A DNA stretch of 64,000 nucleotides from NCBI GenBank assembly GCA_030848545.1, contig JAVDCA010000007.1:124001-188000 (forward strand). Reading direction: 5' to 3'. Both the position numbers and the translations under genes were made by a program. Positions 8,015 to 18,639 of the stretch are shown here, one piece after another. The notes under the pieces are model-generated. The model did no database searches. It worked only from the letters and a program-made list of their open reading frames with translations, and was not told where the DNA came from. The first letter of the stretch is position 1. Each line of letters starts with the position of its first letter. This DNA is from Astrobacterium formosum. Its GTDB lineage: Bacteria > Pseudomonadota > Alphaproteobacteria > Rhizobiales > Xanthobacteraceae.

Positions 8015-10083
8015 CGGGCGCTCCGTGAAAGTGGCGGAAGAGAGTGGGAGTCGAACCCACCAAGGACCGGCTCGCGGCCCTTCCCAGATTTGAAGTCTGG
8101 ACGCCCCACCAGGGACGCTTCCCTTCCATTGTCGTTCGTCTCAGGCCCGCTCTCTTCCGCCGGCCGGCGGAAAAGGTCGAGCCGGTGCTTGTTGATGCGG
8201 CGCAGATCGCCGCGCCGCAACGTGACGCCATGGCGGTCGAAGAATTCGAGAATCTGGATCGCGACCTTGCGACCATTGTCGAGGCGGTCGCGGAACTGGG
8301 CGGCGGTGAACTGGCCGTCGGGCGCCTGGGCAGCGAGATCGACGGCGATCGCCACCATGTCGGCGACGGTGCCGCGCAGGAAGAAGTGGTCGTGGGCGAT
8401 CTCGTCGATGCGGCCCAGCCGACCGAGCAACTTGAACATGTGACGCACGTCCATTTCGGCGGCCCCGAGCTGGCCGCCGATGTCCCGCACCCGTGGCGGA
8501 CGAAAGCGCTCGCTGCCGGCGATGAGCGGCCGCGCCCGTCGCCACAGCGTCTCGTCCTGCGGCGTCAGGCGCACTTCGTGGCCGACGAGCCGCACCCAGG
8601 CGCCGTCGAGGGCGATCTCCTTCTGCTTCGCCATCCCCTGCAGCACCGCCGCGAAGGCCGGCGCCGGCAGCCGCGGCGTCGACGCCATGCGCAGGCGCTC
8701 GAGCCCCATGCCGGCGAGATCGGGATTGTCCTTGTGGTAGGCTTCGAGCGTCACCAGGAGGCCGCGCCTGAGGGTGAGCCAGTTCGCCGGCGAAAGCGCG
8801 ATCGTCGTCGCCTGCACGGGCACCCGGGTGAGCGCCAGTTCGTCGGTCAGGCGGTCGATCTCGTCGGAGCCGAGGGCACGGTCGCGGGCAAAGACCTTGA
8901 GGTCGACGAAGGCGGGCGGCGCCGCGACGAGAGCCGCCAGCGCCTGTCGTGGATCTTCAATGCCATGAGCGGCGAGTTGCGCCATCCGCTCGGGGGTGCG
9001 GCGCCGGCGCGCCGGCGCGCGCAGGTCGAGGAAACGGCCGCCCCCGATGGTCCTTTGCGCCGAGGTGTCGCGGATGACGAAGCGGTCGCCGGCCGCCGCC
9101 GCGATGGGACGGTCAAGGACGAGTTGGACCTGCCCCTCGCCACCAGGCATGATGGTGTCGCCGATCAGCACGATGCGGGCGCCGACTTCGGCTGCCGCAT
9201 GATGCAGCCGCACCGGCATCCATTGCGTGAGCGGTTTGGTTTCGCTTGGCAGGAGCCGCAGTCCGGCGTCGATGCGATCGGAGGGCGCGTGCAGCTCCGG
9301 ATCGAGGACGACGTCGCCGCGATGGATGGCATCCTTGGTGATGGCTTCGCCGGCGAGGTTGAGGGCACAGCGGTCGCCCGCCTGGCCGGTCTCGGCGGGG
9401 TGGTTCTGCGCATGGATCGAGCGTATGCGGGCCGTGAGGCCGCGCGGACTGACCATGACGCGGTCGCCGACCGCGACCGTGCCCGACAACACAGTTCCGG
9501 TCACCACCGTGCCGGCGCCCGCGAGGGTGAACGAACGGTCGACGGCGAGGCGGAAGCGCCCTGCCCCGGCCCGGCGGGCGGCACCGGCGGCTTCCGCCAA
9601 CAGGCGCGCGCGCAGCACATCGATGCCCTCGCTCGTGACGGCCGAGACCGGCAGAATATCCATTTCGGACAACCTGGAGGCGGTCAGGAGGTCTCGGATT
9701 TCGGTCTCCACCTCGGCGCGGCGGCTGGCATCGGCTAGATCGGCCTTTGTAAGCGCGACGATGCCGCGCTCGACGCCCAGCAGGTCGATGATGGCGAGGT
9801 GTTCGCGGGTCTGGGGCATGACGCCGTCGTCGGCCGCGACCACCAGGAGGACGAAATCGATGCCGGTCGCACCGGCTAGCATGTTGTGGACGAATTTTTC
9901 GTGGCCCGGCACGTCGACGAAGCCGAGCGTGCCGCCGCCCGGGATCGGCACATAGGCGAAGCCGAGATCAATGGTGATGCCGCGCGCCTTCTCTTCCTTG
10001 AGGCGGTCCGTATCGACACCGCTGAGCATACGGACCAGCGCCGTCTTGCCGTGGTCGATATGGCCGGCGGTGCCGATAATCAT
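8011..10083 (-). CDS. selB: Selenocysteine-specific elongation factor SelB
   Basis: SelB brings Sec-tRNA to ribosomes stalled at UGA with a SECIS hairpin. The ATG at 10083 opens [17 protein letters not shown] (G1 loop), followed by [11 protein letters not shown] (G2), [12 protein letters not shown] (G3) and LTKADLAD (G4). The beta-barrel domains and C-terminal winged helices follow, giving about 650 residues before the frame enters tRNA-Sec. No stop occurs there: the frame continues through the whole tRNA gene and adds about 38 residues before a TGA at 8011 that overlaps the next gene. The ATG overlaps the stop of the Sel1-repeat gene (ATGA). The family call is certain; whether the tail is made is not. 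Confidence 0.93.
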   Translation of the reverse strand: MIIGTAGHIDHGKTALVRMLSGVDTDRLKEEKARGITIDLGFAYVPIPGGGTLGFVDVPGHEKFVHNMLAGATGIDFVLLVVAADDGVMPQTREHLAIIDLLGVERGIVALTKADLADASRRAEVETEIRDLLTASRLSEMDILPVSAVTSEGIDVLRARLLAEAAGAARRAGAGRFRLAVDRSFTLAGAGTVVTGTVLSGTVAVGDRVMVSPRGLTARIRSIHAQNHPAETGQAGDRCALNLAGEAITKDAIHRGDVVLDPELHAPSDRIDAGLRLLPSETKPLTQWMPVRLHHAAAEVGARIVLIGDTIMPGGEGQVQLVLDRPIAAAAGDRFVIRDTSAQRTIGGGRFLDLRAPARRRRTPERMAQLAAHGIEDPRQALAALVAAPPAFVDLKVFARDRALGSDEIDRLTDELALTRVPVQATTIALSPANWLTLRRGLLVTLEAYHKDNPDLAGMGLERLRMASTPRLPAPAFAAVLQGMAKQKEIALDGAWVRLVGHEVRLTPQDETLWRRARPLIAGSERFRPPRVRDIGGQLGAAEMDVRHMFKLLGRLGRIDEIAHDHFFLRGTVADMVAIAVDLAAQAPDGQFTAAQFRDRLDNGRKVAIQILEFFDRHGVTLRRGDLRRINKHRLDLFRRPAEESGPETNDNGREASLVGRPDFKSGKGREPVLGGFDSHSLPPLSRSAR
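8032..8127 (-). tRNA. selC: tRNA-Sec (selC, anticodon TCA)
   Basis: The minus-strand sequence folds as the long selenocysteine tRNA. It has an 8-bp acceptor stem (GGAAGGGA with TCTCTTCC, one G-U), anticodon arm CCAGA-CTTCAAA-TCTGG with TCA at 8091-8093, a long variable arm, and T-arm GTGGG-TTCGACT-CCCAC. The discriminator is G and CCA is encoded at 8032-8034, giving 96 bases in all. It lies wholly inside the 3' end of the selB reading frame on the same strand, so it must be processed from the selB transcript or have a promoter inside selB. Confidence 0.96.
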
Positions 10084-10877
10084 GGGCCGGCCTCCAGCGG
10101 CGCGGCGGCGCGCCGCCCTGCCTCCGCCACCTGGTCCGGCGTCAGCGGGGCGCGGGCCGGGTCGAGGAACGGTTCGGCGAGGGTCGAACCGCCGGCGCGG
10201 GCGCGGATCAGCCAGGCCAGTGCGGCAACGCCGTCCTTGGCGACACCGCTGCCGAGCACGTGAGCGGCACCCAGCATGGCCTGACCGTCGGCGTCGCCGC
10301 GCGCCGCCGCCTTCGTCCACCACGCCGCCGCCGCAACGGGATCGCGTTCGACGCCCAGGGCGTTGTGGAACAGCATGCCGAGGCGCGTCATGGCGGCGGC
10401 AACGCCCTGCGCCGCCGCGGCTTCTGCCCACCGGCGCGCTTCGGAGGTGTCAGGCGCGATGCACTCGCCTTCCAGGAGCATCCAGCTCAGCATGTCCTGG
10501 GCCGGGCCGTCGCCCTGCTCGGCGGCAGCTCGGTAGAGTTCGGCGGCGCGGCCGAAATCCTGCTCGACCCCCTCGCCCTTGAAATAGAGTGCGGCGAGAT
10601 TGCGTCGTCCGACCGGATCGCCGGCCTCGGCGGCGAGCGTGAGCCAACGCACCGCCAGCGCCGGGTCACGGGCAACGCCGAGCCCTTCGGAAAAGCAGGC
10701 CCCCACATTATTCTGCGCCCTGGCGACCCCGGCATGGGCGAGCGGTCCCCAGATTTCCAGTGCGGTCTCATGGTCGCCGGCCGCCGCCGCCTCATAGGCT
10801 TGCGCCATGCGGGATGCGACATCGTCGCCGTCGGAGCGGCGCAGCGCCGCCAGCCGGTTACGCCAGCCCATCGCCAT
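10080..10877 (-). CDS. Sel1-like (SLR/TPR-like) repeat protein between selA and selB
   Basis: A 265-residue protein built of about six Sel1-like repeats, for example [39 protein letters not shown] and [19 protein letters not shown]. Such helical repeats are protein-interaction scaffolds. There is no signal peptide or membrane segment. It overlaps the selA 3' end by 20 bp and selB by 4 bp, so it is translated as part of the sel operon. The placement suggests an adaptor for selenocysteine insertion or formate dehydrogenase assembly, but this is inferred from position only. Confidence 0.85.
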   Translation of the reverse strand: MAMGWRNRLAALRRSDGDDVASRMAQAYEAAAAGDHETALEIWGPLAHAGVARAQNNVGACFSEGLGVARDPALAVRWLTLAAEAGDPVGRRNLAALYFKGEGVEQDFGRAAELYRAAAEQGDGPAQDMLSWMLLEGECIAPDTSEARRWAEAAAAQGVAAAMTRLGMLFHNALGVERDPVAAAAWWTKAAARGDADGQAMLGAAHVLGSGVAKDGVAALAWLIRARAGGSTLAEPFLDPARAPLTPDQVAEAGRRAAAPLEAGP

Positions 10878-12291
10878 CTCCGTCCGACAGAGCCGCCGGG
10901 TTGGCCGCCAGATTGGCGACGAAGCCCGCTTCGTCCTCCAGGCAGCGCAGGTCGAGCACCAGGGCGCCGTCGGCGATGTGGCCGATCACCGCCACCGGCA
11001 GGGCGCGCAACGCGGCGGCGAGGCTGTCCAGCGCCCGGCCCGCCCCGCGCTCGGCGCGCGGCCGGATGGCGAGGCCAGCGCTGGCGATGGTCTGTTGCGG
11101 CAGCGAACCCGAACCGATCTGGCTGGCGCAGTCGACCACGGTGACGGCGACGCCGTCACCCAGTCGCGCCGCAACGACGGGGGCGAGCCGGCCGGCGAGT
11201 GCGGCGATCTCCGTCTCGGGCCGCGCCATCGCCCGCAGGGTCGGCAAGCGCTCGACCAGGCGGTCGGGGTCGCGATAGAGGGCGAGCGTCGCCTCGATGG
11301 CAGCAAGGCGGATCTTGTCCATCCGCAGCGCCCGCTTCATCGGGTTCTTGTTGATGCGCGCGATCAGGTCCTTACGACCGACGATGAAGCCCGCCTGCGG
11401 GCCGCCCAACAGCTTGTCGCCCGAGAAGGTGACGAGGTCGGCGCCGTCGGCGACCGCCTCGGCGACGGTCGGCTCGTGGGCGAGACCGTAGCGGGCAAGA
11501 TCGATCAACGTCCCCGAACCGAGATCGTTGACCAGGGGCACGCCGCGCCCGTGGGCGATCACAGCGAGGTCACGGGCCGGCACCTCGGCGACAAAGCCCT
11601 CGATCCGATAGTTGGAAGTATGGACCTTGAAGACGAGGCCGGTTCGGTCCGTCAGCGCCTCCGCATAGTCGCGCGCATGGGTGCGGTTGGTGGTGCCCAC
11701 TTCGACGAGGCGGCAGCCGGCCCGCGCCATGATGTCCGGCATCCGGAAGGCGCCGCCGATCTCGATCAACTCGCCACGCGACACGATGGCGTCGCGATTC
11801 CTGGCAAGCGTGTTGAGGACGAGCAGCACCGCGGCGGCGTTGTTGTTGATGACGGTGGCGTCCTCGGCCCCGGTCAATTCGCACAGGAGACCGCGCAAGA
11901 GGCTGTCGCGCTCGCCGCGCTTGCCGGTCGCGAGGTCGAATTCGAGCGCGATCGCGCGGCGCATGGCGGCGACGGCCGCCTCGATCGCCGTCTCGGCGAG
12001 CACGGCGCGGCCGAGATTGGTGTGCAGGATGGTACCGGTGAGGTTGAACACCGGCTTGACCGACGGCTTCGCGGCATGGTCGAGGCGCGCCAGCGCCGAG
12101 GCGGCGACCAGGTCGGCTTCGAGCGCGGCGGCGCCGCCGCTACGCACCTCGGCCCGGATGGCGTCGAGGGCGGCGCGCACGGCGGCGACGACTTGGAGGC
12201 GGCCGAAGCGCTCGACCGCGACGCCGGCCGTGCCGGTCTTGAGCACCTCGTCCACGGACGGAATGCGGCGCATGAGCGTCTCGACCGCCAT
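10858..12291 (-). CDS. selA: L-seryl-tRNA(Sec) selenium transferase SelA
   Basis: SelA is the PLP enzyme that converts seryl-tRNA(Sec) to selenocysteinyl-tRNA(Sec) with selenophosphate. At 477 residues it has the normal length. The PLP lysine is Lys293 in [17 protein letters not shown]; the N-terminal [10 protein letters not shown] and the [15 protein letters not shown] stretch are typical. It lies 12 bp after fdhE and overlaps the Sel1-repeat gene. With selB and selC next to it and selD 10 kb away, the Sec pathway is complete within the window. Confidence 0.97.
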   Translation of the reverse strand: MAVETLMRRIPSVDEVLKTGTAGVAVERFGRLQVVAAVRAALDAIRAEVRSGGAAALEADLVAASALARLDHAAKPSVKPVFNLTGTILHTNLGRAVLAETAIEAAVAAMRRAIALEFDLATGKRGERDSLLRGLLCELTGAEDATVINNNAAAVLLVLNTLARNRDAIVSRGELIEIGGAFRMPDIMARAGCRLVEVGTTNRTHARDYAEALTDRTGLVFKVHTSNYRIEGFVAEVPARDLAVIAHGRGVPLVNDLGSGTLIDLARYGLAHEPTVAEAVADGADLVTFSGDKLLGGPQAGFIVGRKDLIARINKNPMKRALRMDKIRLAAIEATLALYRDPDRLVERLPTLRAMARPETEIAALAGRLAPVVAARLGDGVAVTVVDCASQIGSGSLPQQTIASAGLAIRPRAERGAGRALDSLAAALRALPVAVIGHIADGALVLDLRCLEDEAGFVANLAANPAALSDGDGDGLA

Positions 12292-12303
12292 CCGAACCTC
12301 CCT

Positions 12304-13221
12304 CTAGTAGCCGAGGAGGAACGGATTGACGGCGCCGCGCCGGTAGCCGGCCTCGCGCACCAAGAGATCGAGCGCCAGCGAGGCGATGTCGTCGGCGACC
12401 GGATCGAGCGAGGGATCCTTGGTCTGGTGCATCACCTTCACATAGGCGTGGCAGGCGTCGCAGGTTTCAGCCTTGACGGTACCGCCGCTGCCTTCGACCT
12501 CCTGGTAGGCGATGCTCTTGTTGGAGCCGCACACCGTGCAGGTGATCCGCACCATGTTCCACAGGGTGCCGCACAGCGAGCATGCGCAGAACCGCGCCCC
12601 ATGCGCGCCAATCCACCCGACCACCACGGACGACACCGGCGGGCCGCCGCAGCACGGACAGACCCCGTCGCCGACCGCGACCAGCCGGGCCGCGTCGAGC
12701 CCGGCGGCGAGGCGGGCGAAATGCACTTGCAGGGCCGCGGCGGTGAAGACGTGTTCGGCCATGGCCTCGACCGCGACCGCATCGGCGAGCACGTCGGCCA
12801 CCATGCCGGCCTGGCGGGCCGCGTCGGCTTCGCGCACCCTCGTCAGCGCCGCGCGCGCGGCCTCCGGCATGGCGATGTCTTCGGCAGCGGCCAGGAGCCG
12901 CGTCCAAGTGGCGTCATAGGCGGCGTCGCCGGTGAATCGGCCGCGATCGATGGGCGGCATGGCGTGTTCGTGGGCGCGGACGAGCGCATCAGGCGTCGGC
13001 AGTTCGACCGCCGGCAGGCCATCCTGGATGGCGTGCTGGACCTCGCTCAGGTCGGCGAGAAACGACAGGTAGGCGCCGAGGCCATGGCCCGGCGCCAGCG
13101 CGCGCAAACGCTTCGCCCGCGACGCAAATAGCGTCCCAGGATCGGGCAGTCGGACGAAAGGAGCTTGCGAGATGCTCCCGATCGGGATCGGGTCGTGGGT
13201 TGGCGCACCGATTTGACTCAT
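12304..13221 (-). CDS. fdhE: Formate dehydrogenase accessory protein FdhE
   Basis: FdhE is a cytoplasmic chaperone that binds the Tat-exported formate dehydrogenase catalytic subunit and is needed for its activity. It has 305 residues, the usual size, with the rubredoxin-like cysteine pairs in the C-terminal half: CPCC, CACSLC, CTVC and CDAC. The ATG at 13221 follows GGAG by 8 bp; an in-frame start 36 bp upstream lacks a ribosome site. It follows fdnI across a 131-bp gap holding a very stable hairpin, and precedes selA by 12 bp. Confidence 0.93.
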   Translation of the reverse strand: MSQIGAPTHDPIPIGSISQAPFVRLPDPGTLFASRAKRLRALAPGHGLGAYLSFLADLSEVQHAIQDGLPAVELPTPDALVRAHEHAMPPIDRGRFTGDAAYDATWTRLLAAAEDIAMPEAARAALTRVREADAARQAGMVADVLADAVAVEAMAEHVFTAAALQVHFARLAAGLDAARLVAVGDGVCPCCGGPPVSSVVVGWIGAHGARFCACSLCGTLWNMVRITCTVCGSNKSIAYQEVEGSGGTVKAETCDACHAYVKVMHQTKDPSLDPVADDIASLALDLLVREAGYRRGAVNPFLLGY

Positions 13222-13302
13222 CGACTGTTCTCCACGAACCACACGGGCCACGTGCACGCGACTTCGGCCACTTCAGTGCAACGCGTTTTCCGGCTCACCT
13301 CG

Positions 13303-13333
13303 CTCCGGCCCGGCCATCGCGGCCGGGCCGGAG
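13303..13333 (-). other. Strong intercistronic hairpin between fdnI and fdhE
   Basis: A perfect 13-bp stem (CTCCGGCCCGGCC with GGCCGGGCCGGAG, 5-base loop) without a T-tract on either side. It is the only sizeable gap inside this operon. It may protect the 3' end of the abundant fdnGHI message and so lower expression of the accessory genes downstream; this is inferred from position and structure. Confidence 0.6.
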
Positions 13334-13352
13334 ATACAAACGTGCCGCTAGC

Positions 13353-14051
13353 TCACTCCGCAGGCGTCCCGCGCGGTGTCTGGTCGCTCTTGCCGGTGGC
13401 CAGTTCACGCAGCCACTTGCGGTGATGCCGCCACGCCCAGCCGCCGGTCACCCGGCCCTTGAGCATGGCGGTGAGCGTGCCGCGCGCCCACAGGGCGCCG
13501 TAGACATGCACGATGACGATGCAGATCATCACGATGGCGCACATTGAGTGGACCAGAACGGCGAGCCGCTTCTGGTCGACCGTCGTATAGGCGGCGAAGT
13601 ACTGCTCCCAGATCACCAGGCCGGTGCCGATCATCACCAGGATGAAGGCCGTCATCGACCAGAACACACATTTCTGGGCGAAGTTGTAGCGGCCGACCTC
13701 GGGCATGTCCTCCTCGTGGCCCCTCAGGAAGACGTGCAGCTTGGCGAGCCAGGTGCCGTCCGTCGGCGTCCACAGATTGTACTTCCAGAAGCGGATGAAC
13801 AGTCCGAGATAGCCGATGAACAGGAACGTCCCGAGCCAGGGATGAATGGCGCGCGTCCAGGACCCGCCACCGAAAAGTCCGGTCAGGAAGTAGAGGCTCG
13901 GATGGAATAAAGCGAGCCCCGACAAGGCGAGCAGGACGAAGCTCCCGGCGGTCAGCCAGTGGTTGATCCGCGCATCGACCTTGTAGCGGTCGACGATGAC
14001 GGGATCGCCCCGATGGATGGCATCGCCCGACGCGACTTCACCACCTTTCAT
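13353..14051 (-). CDS. fdnI: Formate dehydrogenase-N gamma subunit, cytochrome b556
   Basis: Membrane anchor that passes electrons from the Fe-S subunit through two b hemes to quinone. It has 232 residues with four predicted membrane helices. Likely heme ligands are histidines in [20 protein letters not shown], the AIHPWLG loop, and the C-terminal [19 protein letters not shown] helix. The ATG overlaps the fdnH stop (ATGA), and the two genes are coupled as in other formate dehydrogenase-N operons. Confidence 0.95.
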   Translation of the reverse strand: MKGGEVASGDAIHRGDPVIVDRYKVDARINHWLTAGSFVLLALSGLALFHPSLYFLTGLFGGGSWTRAIHPWLGTFLFIGYLGLFIRFWKYNLWTPTDGTWLAKLHVFLRGHEEDMPEVGRYNFAQKCVFWSMTAFILVMIGTGLVIWEQYFAAYTTVDQKRLAVLVHSMCAIVMICIVIVHVYGALWARGTLTAMLKGRVTGGWAWRHHRKWLRELATGKSDQTPRGTPAE

Positions 14052-15004
14052 GGCGTTTTCTCCTTCATCATGTTCTTGTCGGCCAGCATCTTGGCATTGC
14101 GCTCGTCGTCGGCCGAGACGACGCTACGGCCGGCCACGACGCGATGCAGGACGCTGATCGCCGCGAAGGCGCCGATCGCCGCAAAGCCTGCATACCTCGT
14201 CATGCCCTTCCACAGTTCGACGATCGGGCTGATCGCCGGATTGTTGGGAAGGCCCGAGTAGAGCTGCGGCTTGTCGGCGTGGTGGAGCACATACATCACG
14301 TGCGTGCCCTTGACGCCGGGCGGGTCGTAGAGGCCCGCATTGGCGAATCCGCGCGACTTGAGGTCAGCGATGCGCTTGTCGGCCCACTTCTTCATCTCGT
14401 CCTTGGTGCCGAACACGATGGCCTGGGTCGGGCATGCCTTCTGGCAGGCCGGTCCCTGGCCGACCGCGACACGGTCGGAGCAGAGCGAGCACTTGTAGGC
14501 CTTGTTGTCGACCTTGGAGATGCGCGGGATGTTGAACGGGCATCCCTTCACGCAATAGCCGCAGCCGATGCAGTTCTCCTTCTGGAAGTCGACGATGCCA
14601 TTCGAATACTGCACGATAGCGCCCGGGGCCGGGCAAGCCTTGAGGCAGCCCGGATCCTCGCAGTGCATGCAGCCGTCCTTGCGGATGAGCCACTCGAGAT
14701 TGCCCGTCTGCGGGTTCTCGTACTCGGCGTAGCGCATCAGCGTCCAACTGGCCGGCGTCAGGTCGTGCGGGTTCTCGTACACGCCCGTATTGACGCCGAC
14801 CTCCTCGCGCAGGTCGTTCCATTCCAGGCATGCCGTCTGGCAGGCCTTGCAGCCGATGCACTTCGATACGTCGATGAGCTTGGCCACCTCGGTCTGCCGC
14901 TTCTCCGGCGGCGTGATCGAGGTGGCGGAGCGCCGCAGCAGGTCCTTGTCGCCGAACTTGGGCGGCACCGGCTGGGTGGTGGGATTGGGGAGAGGAGGAA
15001 ACAT
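14048..15004 (-). CDS. fdnH: Formate dehydrogenase-N beta subunit, iron-sulfur protein
   Basis: Periplasm-facing electron-transfer subunit of 318 residues with four [4Fe-4S] clusters. The cysteine motifs are in order [41 protein letters not shown] and [22 protein letters not shown]-terminal hydrophobic helix ([17 protein letters not shown]) anchors it to the membrane as in E. coli FdnH. The start has GGGAG 8 bp upstream and lies 12 bp after the fdnG stop. Confidence 0.96.
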   Translation of the reverse strand: MFPPLPNPTTQPVPPKFGDKDLLRRSATSITPPEKRQTEVAKLIDVSKCIGCKACQTACLEWNDLREEVGVNTGVYENPHDLTPASWTLMRYAEYENPQTGNLEWLIRKDGCMHCEDPGCLKACPAPGAIVQYSNGIVDFQKENCIGCGYCVKGCPFNIPRISKVDNKAYKCSLCSDRVAVGQGPACQKACPTQAIVFGTKDEMKKWADKRIADLKSRGFANAGLYDPPGVKGTHVMYVLHHADKPQLYSGLPNNPAISPIVELWKGMTRYAGFAAIGAFAAISVLHRVVAGRSVVSADDERNAKMLADKNMMKEKTP

Positions 15005-15016
15005 GTTCGTTCTCCC

Positions 15017-18000
15017 TTATGCCACCGGCCCGGAGATGGGCTCGATATCGACCAGGAACGCCTTGAACTCCGGCGTCTGCGAATTGGCGTCGCCGACCGG
15101 CGGCGTCAGGGTGTTGATCGGCGACGCCTTCTTGGCCTCGCCGATGAAGCCGTAGTTGAGCGGCATGCCGACCGTGTGCACGGTCTTGCCGTCGATCTTG
15201 AGCGGCTTGAGCCGTTTGGTGACGACCGCCTTGCCTTTGACGGCACCGCGGTTGGACCACACTCTCACCCAGCCACCGCGCGTGATGCCTTTCTCCCGTG
15301 CGAGTTCCTCCGAAATCTCCACGAAGAATTCGGGCTGAATGACCGCGTTCGCGTGCACCCCCTTGGTCCAGTAGTGGAAGTGCTCCACCAGCCGGTAGGT
15401 GGTCGCCACGATGGGGAATTCCTTGGCGGTGCCGAAGACTTCCATGTCGCCCTTGAACACCCGTGCGACCGGGTTGCCCTTGATCTTCGGGAACAGGGGA
15501 TTGGCCACCGGCGCCTCGAACGGCTCGTAGTGCACCGGGAACGGGCCTTCCGCCATCATGCCGCGGGCAAACAGGCGCGACACGCCTTCCGGGTTCATGA
15601 TGAACGGGCCCGCGCCCCGCGACGGCGGCAAGGTGGGCACGTAGTCCGGAATGTCCGCACCGGTCCACTTGGCGCCGTCCCAGAACACATACTTCTTGGC
15701 CTCGCTCCACGGCTTGCCGTCCGGATCCGCCGAGGCGCGGTTGTAGAGAATGCGACGGTTGGCCGGCCAGGCGAAGCCCCAGCTGCCGTACACATTCATC
15801 CCCGACGGATCGCTGTTGTCGCGCCGCTGGGCGAGATTGCCGTTCGGACCGAAGACGCCCGTGTAGATCCACTGCACGCCGTCGGTCGAACCGTCGTCCC
15901 GCATTTCGGCGAAGCTGGCGAGCTGCTGGCCGGCGGCTCGCGTCACCTTGCCCTCGCCGTCCTTCAAATCCACCAGCGCCTTGCCGTTGAGCTCCTTGAG
16001 GACCTCCTCGGCGTGGGGATGGAGCGGGTCCTTGTAGCTCCAGTCGACGGCCATGAGCGGCTCGATACCCTTGCCGCCGTCCTTCTCATAGAGCTTGCGG
16101 ATGCGCAGGAAGAGATCGGCGAGGAAGTCCGCGTCACGCCAGGACTCGTGATACGGTTCCGCCGCCGCCCACTTCCAGCTGACACAGCGGCTGGAATTGG
16201 TGAGGCTGCCTTCCTCCTCGGCGAACGACGCGCACGGAAGCATGAACACTTCCGTCTGGATCTTGGCCGGATCCACGTCATTGTACTCGCCGTGGTTCTC
16301 CCAGAACCGCGCCGTATCGGTCTCGATCGGGTCGATGCTGACCAGGAACTTGAGCTTCGAGAGACCCGCGATGCTCTTTTTGGTATGGGCGATCGACATC
16401 AGCGGGTTGAAGCCCTGGCAGATGAGACCATTGGTCTTGCCTTGGTACATGGTCTCGAACATGCGCAGGCAGTCGTAGGCGACGTCGAGCTTCGGCAGCC
16501 AGTTGTAGCCGAACTCGTTCTCCTTGGTCGCCTTCTCGCCGTACATGCCTTTCAGGAAGCTGACGTAGAACTTCCTGTAGTTCTGCCAATAGCTCGTCTG
16601 GTTGGCCTGCAGCGGCTTGAAGGTCCGCTTGCCCAGATGCGATTCGAGCGTCGGCTCGCTGTCGGTCGGCATGGCCAGATAGCCGGGCAGCGACGCCGTC
16701 AACGTGCCGATGTCGGTGATGCCCTGGACGTTGGAATGACCGCGCAGGGCGTTGATGCCGCCGCCCGGCACGCCGATGTTGCCGCACAAGAGCTGGATCA
16801 TCGCCGCGGTGCGGATGTTCTGCGCACCGTGCGAATGCTGCGTCCAGCCGAGCGCGTACATGATGGTCATGGCGCGATCGCCGGTGGCGGTCGAAGCCAC
16901 CCAGTCGGCCACTTTGAGGAACTTGTCCTTGGGTGAACCGGTGATGCGTTCCACCGTCTCCGGCGTGTAGACCGAGAAGTGCTGCTTCATCAGCTGATAG
17001 ACGCTGCGTGGGTTCTCGAGCGTGAGGTCGCGGACGGCGAAGCCGTCGGGACCGATCTCGTATTCCCAGCTGCTGCGATCGTAGCTGCGGTTCGCCTCGT
17101 TGTATCCGGAGAACAGGCCTTCGTTGAAGGCGTAGCCCTCTTTCACGATATAGGCCGCGTTGGTGTAGTTGCGGACGTATTCCTTGTGGATTTTGTCGTT
17201 GCTGAGCAGATAGTTCACCACGCCCGACAGAAACGCGATGTCGGTGCCCGGCCGGATCGGGGAATAGTGATCCGCAACGGCCGCCGAGCGCGTGAAGCGC
17301 GGGTCGACCACCATCAGCTTGGCGCCACGCTCGGCCTTCGCCTCGGTGACCCACTTGAAGCCGCACGGATGCGCCTCGGCGGCATTGCCGCCCATGATCC
17401 AGACGACATCAGCGTTCTTGATGTCGGTCCAGGAGTTCGTCATTGCACCGCGACCGAATGTTGGGCCCAGACTGGACACCGTCGGTCCGTGTCATATCCT
17501 TGCTTGGTTTTCGAGCTGCAGCAGCCCGAGGCCGCGCGCGACCTTCCAGGTGAGCCAGCCGGTCTCGTTGGTGCACGAGCTGCCGGACAGGAAAGCCATC
17601 GTGGTCCAGCGGTTGACGGTGGTGCCGTCGTTGTTCTTCTCGATGAAGTTCTGGTCGCGATCGTCCTTCATCAGTTTCGCGATGCGCTCCATCGCGAAAT
17701 CCCAGGAAACGCGCTCGAACTTGTTCGCGCCCGGCTTCCTGTACATCGGGTATTTGACCCGCGTCTCGGACCGGATGTAATCGAGCGCGGCCGAGCCCTT
17801 CGGGCACAGCGTGCCGCGGTTGACCGGATGGTCGGCGTCGCCCTCGATGTGAACGATTTCCATCTTGCCGGGCGCGCTCTTGCTCTGCGCCGAGAAGATC
17901 ACCATGCCGCAACTGACCGCACAGTACGGACAGGTGCTGCGTGCTTCCTTGGTCTGGGCCAGCTTGAAGGGCCTGATCGACACCGCATGCGCTGATTCGA

Positions 18001-18091
18001 CATCGCCGAATCCCAGCGCCGCGATGGTCGTGCCCGCCAGGCCCGCGCCGCTGCCAGCCAAGAACTGGCGCCGCGAGAGCTCCATATTCAT
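15017..18091 (-). CDS. fdnG: Formate dehydrogenase-N alpha subunit, selenocysteine-containing
   Basis: Catalytic subunit oxidising formate to CO2, with Mo- or W-bis-MGD and selenium. The two open segments 18091-17495 and 17491-15017 are one gene joined through an in-frame TGA at 17492-17494, giving 1024 residues with Sec at position 200. The context NQARI-Sec-HGPTVSSLG is the E. coli FdnG context. Other marks are a twin-arginine signal (SRRQFLAGSGAGLAG), the CPYCAVSCGM Fe-S site and RGAMTNSWTDIKNADV. A conventional gene caller would split it in two. It is first in the operon; TTGACA-17-TAGCGT at 18218-18190 is a weak promoter candidate. Confidence 0.97.
17455..17494 (-). promoter_or_regulatory. 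Bacterial SECIS element of fdnG
   Basis: Right after the UGA the message can fold an apical stem GTCC/GGGC (17477-17465) with loop AGUCU. It lies at the distance and has the loop type seen in the E. coli fdnG SECIS, whose loop is also AGUCU. SelB would bind this loop to direct Sec insertion. Confidence 0.8.
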
Positions 18092-18639
18092 GGACCTTCC
18101 CTCCTATATGACTTTTTGCCCCCGCCGGGGGACGTTCATCGGAATTCCTCAGCCGGACTCCCGATCAACGGCTTTCCGTTATGGTAGCCACGCTATTTTG
18201 GAAGAATACCAATGTCAATCTGCGCATATGAATCGCGACAACGCATCACAGCGGCGCGACGTGGATCTCGGACGGTTTCACCCGCAATGCTGAAGTGCCG
18301 GCGCAGCGATCAGAACGACTGCGGAGACGTTCAGCGTTCCGTTCGCAAGAAATTGCGTTGACGCCGGTGCGGGAGAGACTTCAAGGTGTGGGCGTGACGG
18401 CCTTTGCGGCTCCCGAGGCTCGGGGCGACCATGACGATGATCGCAGGGGGCACGATCGTGTTTGGCATGATCGTGGTCAGTATGATTTTGATGCGCATGA
18501 CTTTGGCGCACACGGCTTTGGCGCACACGGGCGTAACGCCGTTGCGTCCTTCCTGAGTGGTAAAGGCGGTTCGGCCGATCGGTGCGTTGCGGCGTATTAC
18601 TGCAGCGCAATAACCAGCATTGCCGCATTCGCCAAATCC
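18092..18639. other. Divergent intergenic region fdnG / tlpA-like, with tandem array
   Basis: 548 bp without a convincing gene. The frame of the TlpA-like gene is open through most of it from a GTG at 18295, but the sequence there is repetitive and lacks family similarity. It should contain the fdn operon promoter and the promoter of the plus-strand selenium genes, and it holds the 15-bp array listed next. Confidence 0.5.
18430..18540. repeat. Degenerate tandem array, 15-bp period, upstream of the tlpA-like gene
   Basis: Six units in register at 18451, 18466, 18481, 18496, 18511 and 18526, for example CATGACTTTGGCGCA and CACGGCTTTGGCGCA, preceded by a less regular unit from 18430. Read in the tlpA frame it gives a five-residue periodicity (HDFGA, HGFGA). 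Confidence 0.75.

Noticed and set aside
18430..18540. Regular repeats that might be a CRISPR array
   Set aside because: Units are 15 bp, directly adjacent and degenerate, with no spacers and no cas genes nearby.
18295..18639. N-terminal extension of the TlpA-like protein from the GTG at 18295
   Set aside because: The stretch is repeat-derived and shows no family similarity; a signal peptide starts sensibly at 18640.
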